A DNA stretch of 14,394 nucleotides from Dethiobacter sp. (lineage in GTDB: Bacteria; Bacillota_D; Dethiobacteria; Dethiobacterales; Dethiobacteraceae): the NCBI GenBank assembly GCA_018333395.1, contig JAGXSQ010000161.1:1-14394 (forward strand), given 5' to 3'. Both the position numbers and the translations under genes were made by a program. Positions 1 through 5,826 of the stretch are shown piece by piece. Under the pieces are notes generated by a model. That model had not been told where the DNA came from and did not search any database. It saw only the letters and a list, made by a program, of their open reading frames with translations. Position 1 is the stretch's first letter, and every line of letters begins with the position of its first letter.

Positions 1-9
1 CCGCTGCCG

Positions 10-474
10 CTACGGCCTGGTAATCGTGGCAGTACCGCCTGGGCCCAGGCCGTTAGGCGTAGCCCAGGAGAAGCTGGGGTGAAGAACAGGAGCGGTACCA
101 AAGGCAGTTCCCGTTGCTGTATAGCGCTCGTTATAAGGGAGACGACCAACGAGTCCAGCCGGCACTGCGGGCAGCGTGCCAAAGAAAGCTCCGAAGGTTC
201 CCGCAGCAGTTGCAATCATATCCGCCCGGGTCGGATACCCTAGCCGCGGGCCGGTGGCGGTAACCTCCAGGTAGTACGCTTCCAAAGCGTTTAGAATCAT
301 GCGTTCGTTAGCGATATCCGCCGCGATGCGCGCCGACTGGATATTTTGCGTCACGCGCGGTACGGCGATGCCCGCCAGGATGCCAAGGATGGCCACCACG
401 ACCAAGAGTTCCACCAGGGTAAAGCCGCGCCTGTCGCGGCGGCACCGCTGCAGTAAACTAGCAATTTTCAACAT
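10..474 (-). CDS. Type IV prepilin (major-pilin-like), 154 aa
   Basis: This is a prepilin, probably the structural subunit of the pilus built by the upstream pilBTC genes. A 17-residue basic leader ends in RRG and is followed by FTLVELLVVVAILGILAG, the type III signal that prepilin peptidase cuts after Gly17. Mature Glu5 (residue 22) is present and the hydrophobic stretch forms the N-terminal helix. The C-terminal half is rich in Gly, Thr, Ala and Pro and has no Cys pair. I chose the ATG at 474 because it gives a normal leader and has a Shine-Dalgarno-like AAGGGAG 9 nt upstream. The frame stays open to a GTG at 690, but that would add 72 residues of low-complexity translation. Expression is probably set by the cyclic-di-GMP riboswitch and terminator at 861-998. 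Whether it is the major or a minor pilin cannot be told. No prepilin peptidase gene is in view. Confidence 0.93.
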   Translation of the reverse strand: MLKIASLLQRCRRDRRGFTLVELLVVVAILGILAGIAVPRVTQNIQSARIAADIANERMILNALEAYYLEVTATGPRLGYPTRADMIATAAGTFGAFFGTLPAVPAGLVGRLPYNERYTATGTAFGTAPVLHPSFSWATPNGLGPGGTATITRP

Positions 475-500
475 TTTCTTCCACTCCCTTAATAAATTTC

Positions 501-520
501 GACCTGTACAGACCTGTACA
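501..520. repeat. Perfect tandem 10-mer, two copies, in the pilin leader
   Basis: The plus strand reads GACCTGTACA twice in immediate succession. Each copy contains the palindrome TGTACA. The repeat starts about 27 nt upstream of the prepilin ATG, just outside the Shine-Dalgarno region. It could be an operator, an RNA element or chance duplication. No function is established. Confidence 0.6.
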
Positions 521-603
521 GTAGGACTGCTAAAGCGATACGAATATTGGGTGCATTTCTCTCTGGTAAAAACTTCCTCTGATTTTGTTTCCCAGGAAAT
601 ATT

Positions 604-649
604 TCCTGCCTGACCGTTGCAGACAGGCCCGCCTGCCGGACAGGCAGGC
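604..649. repeat. Palindromic repeat pair in the pilin leader (copy A)
   Basis: Two adjacent imperfect palindromes lie here. The first runs from CCTGCCTG to CAGACAGG (604-627). The second is GCCTGCCGGACAGGCAGGC at 631-649, a 7-bp stem with a 5-nt loop, followed on the plus strand by TTTTT. The 19-mer matches one inside pilC (2690-2708) at 18 of 19 positions, which suggests a dispersed repeat family. A 14-bp perfect palindrome, AGGAAATATTTCCT, lies next to it at about 594-607. In the leader RNA these would fold as strong hairpins. Confidence 0.65.
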
Positions 650-794
650 TTTTTAGATTTTTGCGGTTTCTTTCTCGACCCTCCTCTCACCGATTATTTC
701 TACTTGTTGTTTTCATTCCCACCGGCAAAAACATTCGCCTTTGTTTACCTTTTTCCTGCTGTTTTTCCTTTTATCTTTCTTCCGGCCCGCAGCG

Positions 795-822
795 CCTGTC
801 TGCCGGCCGGGCAGAGGCAGGT
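795..822. repeat. Imperfect palindrome related to copies A and B (copy C)
   Basis: CCTGTCTGCC is followed after GGCCG by GGCAGAGGCAGG, an imperfect inverted repeat. It shares CCTGTCTGCC and the AGAGGCA motif with the copy inside pilC at 2678-2716, so it looks like a diverged member of the same family. It lies in the leader between the riboswitch terminator and the pilin gene. Confidence 0.5.
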
Positions 823-860
823 CGGCAAATTGCGCGTTGCCGCCCCCAATTTTGTACAGC

Positions 861-886
861 AAAAGGCTTCAGCCTAAGCTGAAGCC
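861..886 (-). terminator. Intrinsic terminator just after the riboswitch
   Basis: On the minus strand GGCTTCAGC and GCTGAAGCC form a perfect 9-bp stem around the loop TTAG, followed at once by TTTT. It begins 21 nt after the 3' end of the cyclic-di-GMP aptamer and lies upstream of the prepilin. This is the layout of a riboswitch expression platform acting by transcription termination. Whether ligand promotes or prevents termination cannot be read with confidence, because I could not define the competing antiterminator. Confidence 0.85.
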
Positions 887-907
887 CTATAAAACAAACT
901 CCTGCTC

Positions 908-998
908 TTCGGCGGCCCGGCTGTCAATAGGCTCACGGCCCTTAGACCCGCAGCTTTGCGTCCCAGCCTTTCGGCAGGTTAGCCCTTTTCGGTTCAGA
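908..998 (-). ncRNA. Cyclic-di-GMP-I riboswitch (GEMM-I aptamer)
   Basis: The minus strand carries the conserved core of GEMM-I in order. First comes AGGGCTAACC, then the hairpin CCTGCCGAAAGGCTGG with a GAAA tetraloop. Next is the near-invariant GGGACGCAAAGC, then GGGTCTAAGG, a short variable stem, and ATTGACAGCCGGGCCGCCG. This matches the Vc2 aptamer of Vibrio cholerae and clostridial examples element by element: GNRA loop, tetraloop receptor region and ligand-binding junction. The basal P1 pairing is less clear by eye, so the ends are approximate. A sigma-A-like promoter lies just upstream, a terminator just downstream, and the first downstream gene is the prepilin. The RNA therefore probably links pilin transcription to cellular cyclic-di-GMP. 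Confidence 0.93.
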
Positions 999-1037
999 TT
1001 CCCAGGCAATTTTCTCATTTATTGTTACTTTGCCATT

Positions 1038-1066
1038 AGTTTACAGCAAACGACAGATTTCGTCAA
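1038..1066 (-). promoter_or_regulatory. Sigma-A-like promoter of the riboswitch-prepilin transcript
   Basis: TTGACG (1061-1066) and TAAACT (1038-1043) are separated by exactly 17 bp on the minus strand, matching the -35 box at 5 of 6 and the -10 box at 4 of 6 positions. Transcription would start near 1030, about 30 nt before the riboswitch aptamer. An inverted repeat, GCCATT at 1032-1037 and AATGGC at 1065-1070, brackets the promoter and could be an operator, though this is not shown. Confidence 0.65.
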
Positions 1067-1183
1067 TGGCGAAATAAGCTGAAAATCAGCAGCAAAAGGC
1101 AAGTAAACCAAAATATCTCTGCCCTGCTCCGCAAACGGTCTGTTCTCCAGATAATCCATGCTATTCCTGCCATCTGTGAATCC

Positions 1184-1594
1184 TTACTTCAGTCTGCGCA
1201 TAATAAGCTCGTCGTAACTGGCTACTTCCGTCTCAATTCGGTCCAGCTTTTCTGAATTCAGTTGGTAACCGTCTAATAAAGCCTTTATCTTGGGGCCATG
1301 GTCAGTTTCGATTTTTACAACGGTCTTCTCCACAAAAGACATTCTCTCTTCTACTAAAGACAGCCGTGCCTCCACTAAAGACAGCCGCTCAGCCACAAAA
1401 GAAAGACGTACTTCCACAGAAGACAGCCGCTCATCAACCGTCAAAAGCTTTTCATTAACGGTCCTGAATCCTTCTTGCATTTCATTGTACATCTTCTCCT
1501 GGCTGCTCTTCAGGTCATTGTACATCTTCTCCTGGCTGCCCTTCAGGTCAGTGTACATCCTGGTCATAAGCTCCAGGATTTTTTCATTCTCCAC
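1184..1594 (-). CDS. Heptad-repeat coiled-coil protein of the pilus operon, 136 aa
   Basis: This small cytoplasmic-looking protein has no signal peptide or membrane segment and is almost entirely coiled coil. Residues about 12-43 are three 11-residue repeats beginning MYTDLK, MYNDLK and MYNEMQ. They are followed by about eight near-perfect heptads of the form xVEERLS (TVNEKLL, TVDERLS, SVEVRLS, FVAERLS, LVEARLS and so on). The tail contains IETDHGPKIKALLDGY and resembles a family of uncharacterised Firmicute proteins with the same IExDHG...LxDGY ending; that is from memory and was not searched. It starts at a GTG with GGGAGG upstream, 23 nt after the pilC stop, so it is probably cotranscribed with pilBTC. 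A role in pilus assembly is inferred only from position. Confidence 0.8.
   Translation of the reverse strand: MENEKILELMTRMYTDLKGSQEKMYNDLKSSQEKMYNEMQEGFRTVNEKLLTVDERLSSVEVRLSFVAERLSLVEARLSLVEERMSFVEKTVVKIETDHGPKIKALLDGYQLNSEKLDRIETEVASYDELIMRRLK
1484..1549. repeat. Two 33-bp direct repeats within the coiled-coil gene
   Basis: Positions 1484-1516 and 1517-1549 are 33-bp units differing at one base, with a partial third copy from 1550. They encode the 11-residue MYxDLKxSQEK repeats. The near identity at DNA level points to recent duplication. The heptad region next to it (about 1320-1450) is also repetitive in 21-bp steps. Confidence 0.85.
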
Positions 1595-1617
1595 GCGGTG
1601 CCGCCTCCCAAAAAGGG

Positions 1618-2916
1618 TTACTGGATATGTTGAAAGATTTCAAACATGGGCGTGACGATGGCTACCACGATGGTGCCGACAATGATAGCCACGCCAAGAA
1701 TCAGGATGGGCTCGATGACCGCGCTCAGGCGGGAGACGGCGTAGGCCACGTCCGCCTCGTAAAAGTCAGCCACTTTTCCCATCATGGTGTCAATGGCGCC
1801 GGTTTCCTCACCGATTTTCAGCATCTCGGTCAGCATGGGCGGGAAGATGGCACTCGCCCGCAGCGGCGCCGCCATACTTTGGCCCTGGCGGATGCCGGTG
1901 GCCGACTTGGCTATGGCCTCCTCCACTACTTTATTGCCGGAAACCCGCCCGACCAGGAGCAAGGCGGGCAACACGCCGACACCGGAGGCCAGCAGCGTGG
2001 CCAGCGTGCGGGAAAAACGGGCAAAGACCACTTTCTGGTAAAGCGGGCCGAAGACCGGCAGCCTCATTTTCAGCCGGTCCAGGGAGTAGGCGCCGCGGGT
2101 GGTGCGGACGTAACGGCGCAAAGCCAGTACCAGCAGCACCAGACCTAGAAAAATAAAGGGCCACCACTGTTGCGCGCCGGTGCCAAGCGACATCAGGAGC
2201 CTCGTAATCAAGGGCAACTCGGCGCCCATACCGGCGAACATCTGGGCAAACATAGGCAGGACACGGATGATCAGGAAAGCTACCACCAGCAAGGCCACCA
2301 CCATGATTACCGCAGGGTAGGTGGAAGCCGACTTGACCTTTTCCCGCAGGTCGTGTTCTTTCTCAAAGTAGTCGGCCAGCCGTTTCAATGTTACGTCCAG
2401 CGAGCCGCTAATTTCCCCGGCCTCCACCATATGGACTAAAATGCGCGGAAAAAACGGGCTGTGTTCGACAAAAGCCTCCGCTAGGCCGCTACCTTTCTCA
2501 AGGGCGGTGATAACTTCCTGTACCTTTTGCGCCAAGCTTTTGGGCCGCGTCTGAGCGGCGAGGATTTTCAGGGCGGCAAGTACTGTCATGCCCGCTTCCA
2601 CAGCTGTGGCAAATTGGCGGCAGAAAACCATCAGGTCACGGGAATTAGGCTTTTTGTCACGAACAGTAAACAGCGAACCTGTCTGCCCTGCCTGCCGGTC
2701 AGGCAGGCGGAGAGGCAAGCGGCGTACCGCAAGCGCTACCGGTGCTCTGCTTTTGCCGGCCGGCCGCGCGGAGAGGCCGGCCTCCCTGATGCTGACAATA
2801 TAAAGCCCGCTCTCGCGCAGTTCCTGCGCTGCCTGGTGCGGCGCCACTGCTGCCAGCTCACCGCTGATACTTTGTCCTTTGCCGTCCCTGGCCTGGTATT
2901 TGTAAAGCGGCGACAC
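1618..2916 (-). CDS. pilC: Type IV pilus inner-membrane platform protein PilC, 432 aa
   Basis: PilC is the polytopic membrane platform on which the PilB and PilT motors act. The N-terminus (MSPLYKYQARDGKGQ) is the usual short N-domain. Two T2SSF domains follow, the first from about residue 92 (SRDLMVFCRQFATAVEAGM) and the second from about residue 290 (FSRTLATLLASGVGVLPAL). Hydrophobic segments lie near 205-225 and 255-270 and at the C-terminus (ILGVAIIVGTIVVAIVTPMF). It starts at a GTG with AGGAGG 6 nt upstream and lies 27 nt after pilT. It is somewhat longer than the common ~400 residues. The extra length is in the linker before the first T2SSF domain, where residues about 70-76 (LPDRQAG) are encoded by a palindromic repeat that also occurs in the pilin leader. 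Confidence 0.95.
   Translation of the reverse strand: MSPLYKYQARDGKGQSISGELAAVAPHQAAQELRESGLYIVSIREAGLSARPAGKSRAPVALAVRRLPLRLPDRQAGQTGSLFTVRDKKPNSRDLMVFCRQFATAVEAGMTVLAALKILAAQTRPKSLAQKVQEVITALEKGSGLAEAFVEHSPFFPRILVHMVEAGEISGSLDVTLKRLADYFEKEHDLREKVKSASTYPAVIMVVALLVVAFLIIRVLPMFAQMFAGMGAELPLITRLLMSLGTGAQQWWPFIFLGLVLLVLALRRYVRTTRGAYSLDRLKMRLPVFGPLYQKVVFARFSRTLATLLASGVGVLPALLLVGRVSGNKVVEEAIAKSATGIRQGQSMAAPLRASAIFPPMLTEMLKIGEETGAIDTMMGKVADFYEADVAYAVSRLSAVIEPILILGVAIIVGTIVVAIVTPMFEIFQHIQ
2678..2716. repeat. Palindromic repeat inserted in frame in pilC (copy B)
   Basis: The core GCCTGCCGGTCAGGCAGGC at 2690-2708 differs at one of 19 bases from the copy at 631-649. Flanks CCTGTCTGCC and GGAGAGGCA resemble copy C at 795-822. 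It keeps the pilC frame open and lies in the variable linker, where an insertion should be tolerated. This resembles the known behaviour of palindromic elements that insert into coding sequence. Confidence 0.7.
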
Positions 2917-2943
2917 TTTTTCCCTCCTCTCTTCGACCTCTGC

Positions 2944-4017
2944 TTAATGTCTTACTTCCAGTTCGCGGAGCATGCTTTCCGGGTCGATAGCATAATTTAA
3001 GGCATCTTCATAGCTGATTTTCCCTTCCCGGTACAGGGTGCGCAAAGAAGAGTCCATCGTTTGCATGCCAAACCTGGCACCGGTTTGCATGGCGGAGTAA
3101 ATCTGGTGCGTCTTGCCTTCGCGGATCAGGTTGCGCACGGCTGGAGTTACCACCATCAATTCGGTGGCGGCAATCCGGCCCTCTTTTTCGCGCAGGCGGA
3201 GAAGTTGCTGGGAAAGGACGCCAATCAGCGAGTTGGATAGCTGTACTTTGATTTGCTGCTGCTGGTGGGGTGGGAAAATATCAATAATGCGGTCTATCGT
3301 CTGCGGCGCATTGATAGTGTGTAGAGTAGCCATCACTAAGTGGCCGGTCTCGGCGGCGGTAATGGCAATACCTATCGTTTCTAGGTCGCGCATCTCCCCT
3401 ACTAGGATAACGTCTGGGTCTTGCCGCAGCGCCGCGCGTAACGCGTTGGCAAAAGAGTGGCTGTCAGCGCCGATTTCCCGCTGGTTGACGATGCTCTTCT
3501 GGTGGGAATGCAGGTATTCGATGGGATCTTCCAGCGTCAGGATATGACAGGAGCGATTTCTGTTGACCATATCGAGCATGGCAGCCAAAGTAGTCGATTT
3601 TCCGCTGCCGGTAGGCCCTGTTACCAAGAACAGCCCCTTAGTGCGCTTGGTGAAAGAGTCAAGTACTGAGGGCATATTGAGCTTCTCCAAGGAGGGGATG
3701 TTGCCTGAGATGGCGCGCAACGCCATACCGACAGAGCCGCGCTGGCGGTAGACGTTGACTCGGTAGCGGCCTATACCGGCTATCCCTATAGAAAAGTCAA
3801 TCTCGCCTCGCTCAGTAAACAGCGCCCACTGGCGCTCGCTTAAAATCTGTTTCGCCATTGCCTCTGTGTCGTCCGGCATCAGGGGCGGGTATTCTAGGCG
3901 TATCAACTCGCCGTGCAAGCGGATGATGGGCGGCACACGCACGGAAATATGTAAGTCAGAGGCTTTCTTTTCGGAAACTTGAGCCATCAGTTCACTGATG
4001 GTTGGCAGTTTGCTCAT
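2944..4017 (-). CDS. pilT: Twitching/retraction ATPase PilT, 357 aa
   Basis: PilT is the hexameric cytoplasmic ATPase that powers pilus retraction. All the family motifs are present: Walker A GPTGSGKS (134-141), Asp box TLEDPIEYLH (161-170), Walker B DPDVILVGEMRD (200-211), His box TGHLVMATLHT (224-234), and the retraction-specific AVRNLIRE (293-300, usually AIRNLIRE). Length is normal. The ATG at 4017 is preceded by GAGGGGGT, which lies inside the last codons of pilB. The pilB stop is only 3 nt upstream, so translation is probably coupled. Together with pilB it implies pili that both extend and retract. Confidence 0.97.
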   Translation of the reverse strand: MSKLPTISELMAQVSEKKASDLHISVRVPPIIRLHGELIRLEYPPLMPDDTEAMAKQILSERQWALFTERGEIDFSIGIAGIGRYRVNVYRQRGSVGMALRAISGNIPSLEKLNMPSVLDSFTKRTKGLFLVTGPTGSGKSTTLAAMLDMVNRNRSCHILTLEDPIEYLHSHQKSIVNQREIGADSHSFANALRAALRQDPDVILVGEMRDLETIGIAITAAETGHLVMATLHTINAPQTIDRIIDIFPPHQQQQIKVQLSNSLIGVLSQQLLRLREKEGRIAATELMVVTPAVRNLIREGKTHQIYSAMQTGARFGMQTMDSSLRTLYREGKISYEDALNYAIDPESMLRELEVRH

Positions 4018-4020
4018 TAT

Positions 4021-5706
4021 TTATACCCCCTCAAAGACTACCCTGATGACCTCGCTGATACTGGTGACGCCTTCGCTAACAAGCCGCATCCCTTCCTCCT
4101 GCAGAGTTACCATCCCGGCGCGCAAGGCCCCCTGCTTGATGTCTTCCATGGACGCCTTGTTGATAATCAGGGAGCGCAAGTCGTTGTTTAAGGCTAGTAC
4201 CTCGTGGATGGCGGTGCGGCCGCGGTAGCCGCTCTCCTTACATTCCTTGCAGCCCTTGCCCTGATAAAAGACCGGCAGATCATGGCTGGTGCCGTAGTGG
4301 TTGTAAAGGCTAAGCTCCTGAGGCGTAGGCGTGTATTCAGCCTTGCAAGAGAGGCAAAGCTTGCGGAGCAGCCGCTGGGCCACGATGCAGACCACAGAGG
4401 AGGCGATCAAGAACGGTTCGATGCCCATTTCGGCAAGGCGGGGAAGAGCGCGGGGTGCATCGTTGGTGTGTAGTGTGGAAAAGACCTGATGGCCTGTCAA
4501 AGCGGCGCGGATGGCGATTTCCGCCGTTTCGCCGTCACGTATTTCCCCCACCATGATAATATCCGGGTCTTGACGGAGAATGGAGCGCAACGCCGCGGCA
4601 AAGGTCAGGCCGATTTTGGTGTTGACCTGCACCTGATTGATGCCGTCTAGGCGGAATTCCACCGGGTCTTCCACGGCAATGGCGTTTTTTTCCGCCGTCG
4701 CGATGGCGTTTAGCGATGAATAGAGGGTAGTTGTCTTGCCGCTACCGGTCGGTCCCGTCACCAGGATCATGCCGTAAGCCGCCCGCAGGCAGGAACGGAA
4801 AATCGCTTCATTGTGAGGTGAGAACCCGAGCTGTTCCACAGGCATCAGCATTTTGGCCTTGTCCAGCACGCGCAGCACTACTTTTTCGCCCTGCATCGTC
4901 GGCAGCGAAGAAACCCTGATATTGATGGGCCGCCCCTCCGCTTGCAGGGAGAAACGGCCGTCCTGTGGCAGGCGGCGCTCCGCGATGTTCATGCCGGAAA
5001 TTATCTTGACCCGGGAAGTTATCAGGGCCTGCGTATTTTTGGGGGAAAGCATCACGTCGCGCAGGAAGCCGTCCACCCGCAACCGCACCTGCAGCCCGCC
5101 TTCACGCGGCTCCAGGTGGATGTCGCTCGCTCCCTCGCTAACGGCTTGTTGGATAACCGAGTTGACCACCTTGACAATCGGCGCGTCATCAACCATCGCC
5201 GCCAGGTTTTCCTGGTCGGCCAGGTCCTTTTCCGTATCATCAAGTTGAAGCGCCGCCTCAGCAGACTCCTTAAGGCCAAAAACCTGGTCTATGGTCTGCC
5301 GGATAATACTCTCCCTGGCGATGACCGGCTCCACCTCAGCACCTGTTAACAACGCCACATCGTCCATAGCCAGGATATTGAGCGGGTCGGCCATAGCCAG
5401 GACAATTTTTTCCCCTTTGCGGCGCAGCGGTAGAACAGCGTGTCGCTTGGCCAGATAGGCAGGGATAGCGTAAGCTACCTCCGGGTCCACCATGGCCGGA
5501 TTTAACTGCACGGAAAGGATGCCCAGCTGCTCAGCCAACAGGGCAATGATCTGGTTTTCCGTAACCAGACCCTTGTCCACCAGAATCTTACCGAGCCGTT
5601 CCCGCTTGCGCCCCTGTTCAAGTAGTGTCTCTTCCAGCTGCTGTGCGGTAAGCAGACCCGCCTGCAGCAACATATCTCCCAGCCTGCGCCGTTGCCGTTT
5701 AACCAT
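4021..5706 (-). CDS. pilB: Type IV pilus extension ATPase PilB with MshEN cyclic-di-GMP domain, 561 aa
   Basis: PilB is the motor for pilus extension. Residues 8-62 form an MshEN domain. RLG-x2-L-x3-G-x6-L-x3-L-x2-Q is matched exactly (RLGDMLLQAGLLTAQQLEET then LLEQ), with a second half RLGKILVDKGLVTENQIIAL. This motif binds cyclic-di-GMP in the MshE family. The core has Walker A GPTGSGKT (318-325), Asp box VEDPVEF, Walker B DPDIIMVGEIRD (380-391), a His box GHQVFSTLHT, and the zinc tetracysteine CLSC...CKEC (C451, C454, C486, C489). The start is the ATG at 5706, with only GGGGG upstream as a ribosome site. It heads pilB-pilT-pilC. The MshEN motif fits the cyclic-di-GMP riboswitch at 908-998, suggesting the same ligand acts on motor activity and pilin transcription. 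Binding is inferred from the motif. Confidence 0.97.
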   Translation of the reverse strand: MVKRQRRRLGDMLLQAGLLTAQQLEETLLEQGRKRERLGKILVDKGLVTENQIIALLAEQLGILSVQLNPAMVDPEVAYAIPAYLAKRHAVLPLRRKGEKIVLAMADPLNILAMDDVALLTGAEVEPVIARESIIRQTIDQVFGLKESAEAALQLDDTEKDLADQENLAAMVDDAPIVKVVNSVIQQAVSEGASDIHLEPREGGLQVRLRVDGFLRDVMLSPKNTQALITSRVKIISGMNIAERRLPQDGRFSLQAEGRPINIRVSSLPTMQGEKVVLRVLDKAKMLMPVEQLGFSPHNEAIFRSCLRAAYGMILVTGPTGSGKTTTLYSSLNAIATAEKNAIAVEDPVEFRLDGINQVQVNTKIGLTFAAALRSILRQDPDIIMVGEIRDGETAEIAIRAALTGHQVFSTLHTNDAPRALPRLAEMGIEPFLIASSVVCIVAQRLLRKLCLSCKAEYTPTPQELSLYNHYGTSHDLPVFYQGKGCKECKESGYRGRTAIHEVLALNNDLRSLIINKASMEDIKQGALRAGMVTLQEEGMRLVSEGVTSISEVIRVVFEGV

Positions 5707-5766
5707 TTGCCAAACCCCCGTTGCCTGCTCAGCAGCAAAATGAACTTATTTTAATGCGTCTGGCTT

Positions 5767-5817
5767 CGACAGGCCAGGCCGAAAACCCTGTCGCTTCGGA
5801 AAAAGGGGCAGGGTTTT
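5767..5817 (-). terminator. A/T-flanked hairpin between the HD gene and pilB
   Basis: AAAACCCTG (5782-5790) and CAGGGTTTT (5809-5817) form a 9-bp stem flanked by A/T runs. It could terminate the yqeG-aroE-HD transcript from the minus strand. A second stem, CGACAGG (5767-5773) with CCTGTCG (5787-5793), shares bases 5787-5790 and cannot form at the same time. A weak -10-like TAAAAT (minus strand, 5748-5753) lies downstream with no good -35 box, so a separate pilB promoter is possible but not supported. Confidence 0.6.
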
Positions 5818-5826
5818 TGTGCTTTT

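Noticed and set aside
475..690. In-frame 72-codon extension of the prepilin to a GTG at 690
   Set aside because: It would give an 89-residue leader, reads through the palindromic repeats, and lacks domain features. The ATG at 474 has a ribosome site and gives a normal 17-residue leader.
781..840. Sigma-54 type promoter (GGCAACGCGCAATTTGC) before the prepilin
   Set aside because: The distance between the GG and GC elements is 13 nt rather than the required 10, so it does not fit the -24/-12 pattern.
617..1082. Overlapping plus-strand open frames of 73-113 codons in the pilin leader
   Set aside because: They lie antisense to the riboswitch, terminator and palindromes, have no recognisable domain, and read as low-complexity translation of repeats.
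1078..1090. Small hairpin GCTGA-AAA-TCAGC after the coiled-coil gene as a terminator
   Set aside because: The stem is only 5 bp of mixed composition and the following T stretch on the minus strand is broken (TTATTT). It may contribute, but I would not call it.
1161..1181. ATTCCTGCC...GTGAATCC as another copy of the aroE palindrome
   Set aside because: Only one arm matches; the second arm is too diverged to support a relation.
1484..1561. 33-bp direct repeats as a CRISPR array
   Set aside because: The units are adjacent without spacers and encode the 11-residue repeats of a coiled-coil protein.
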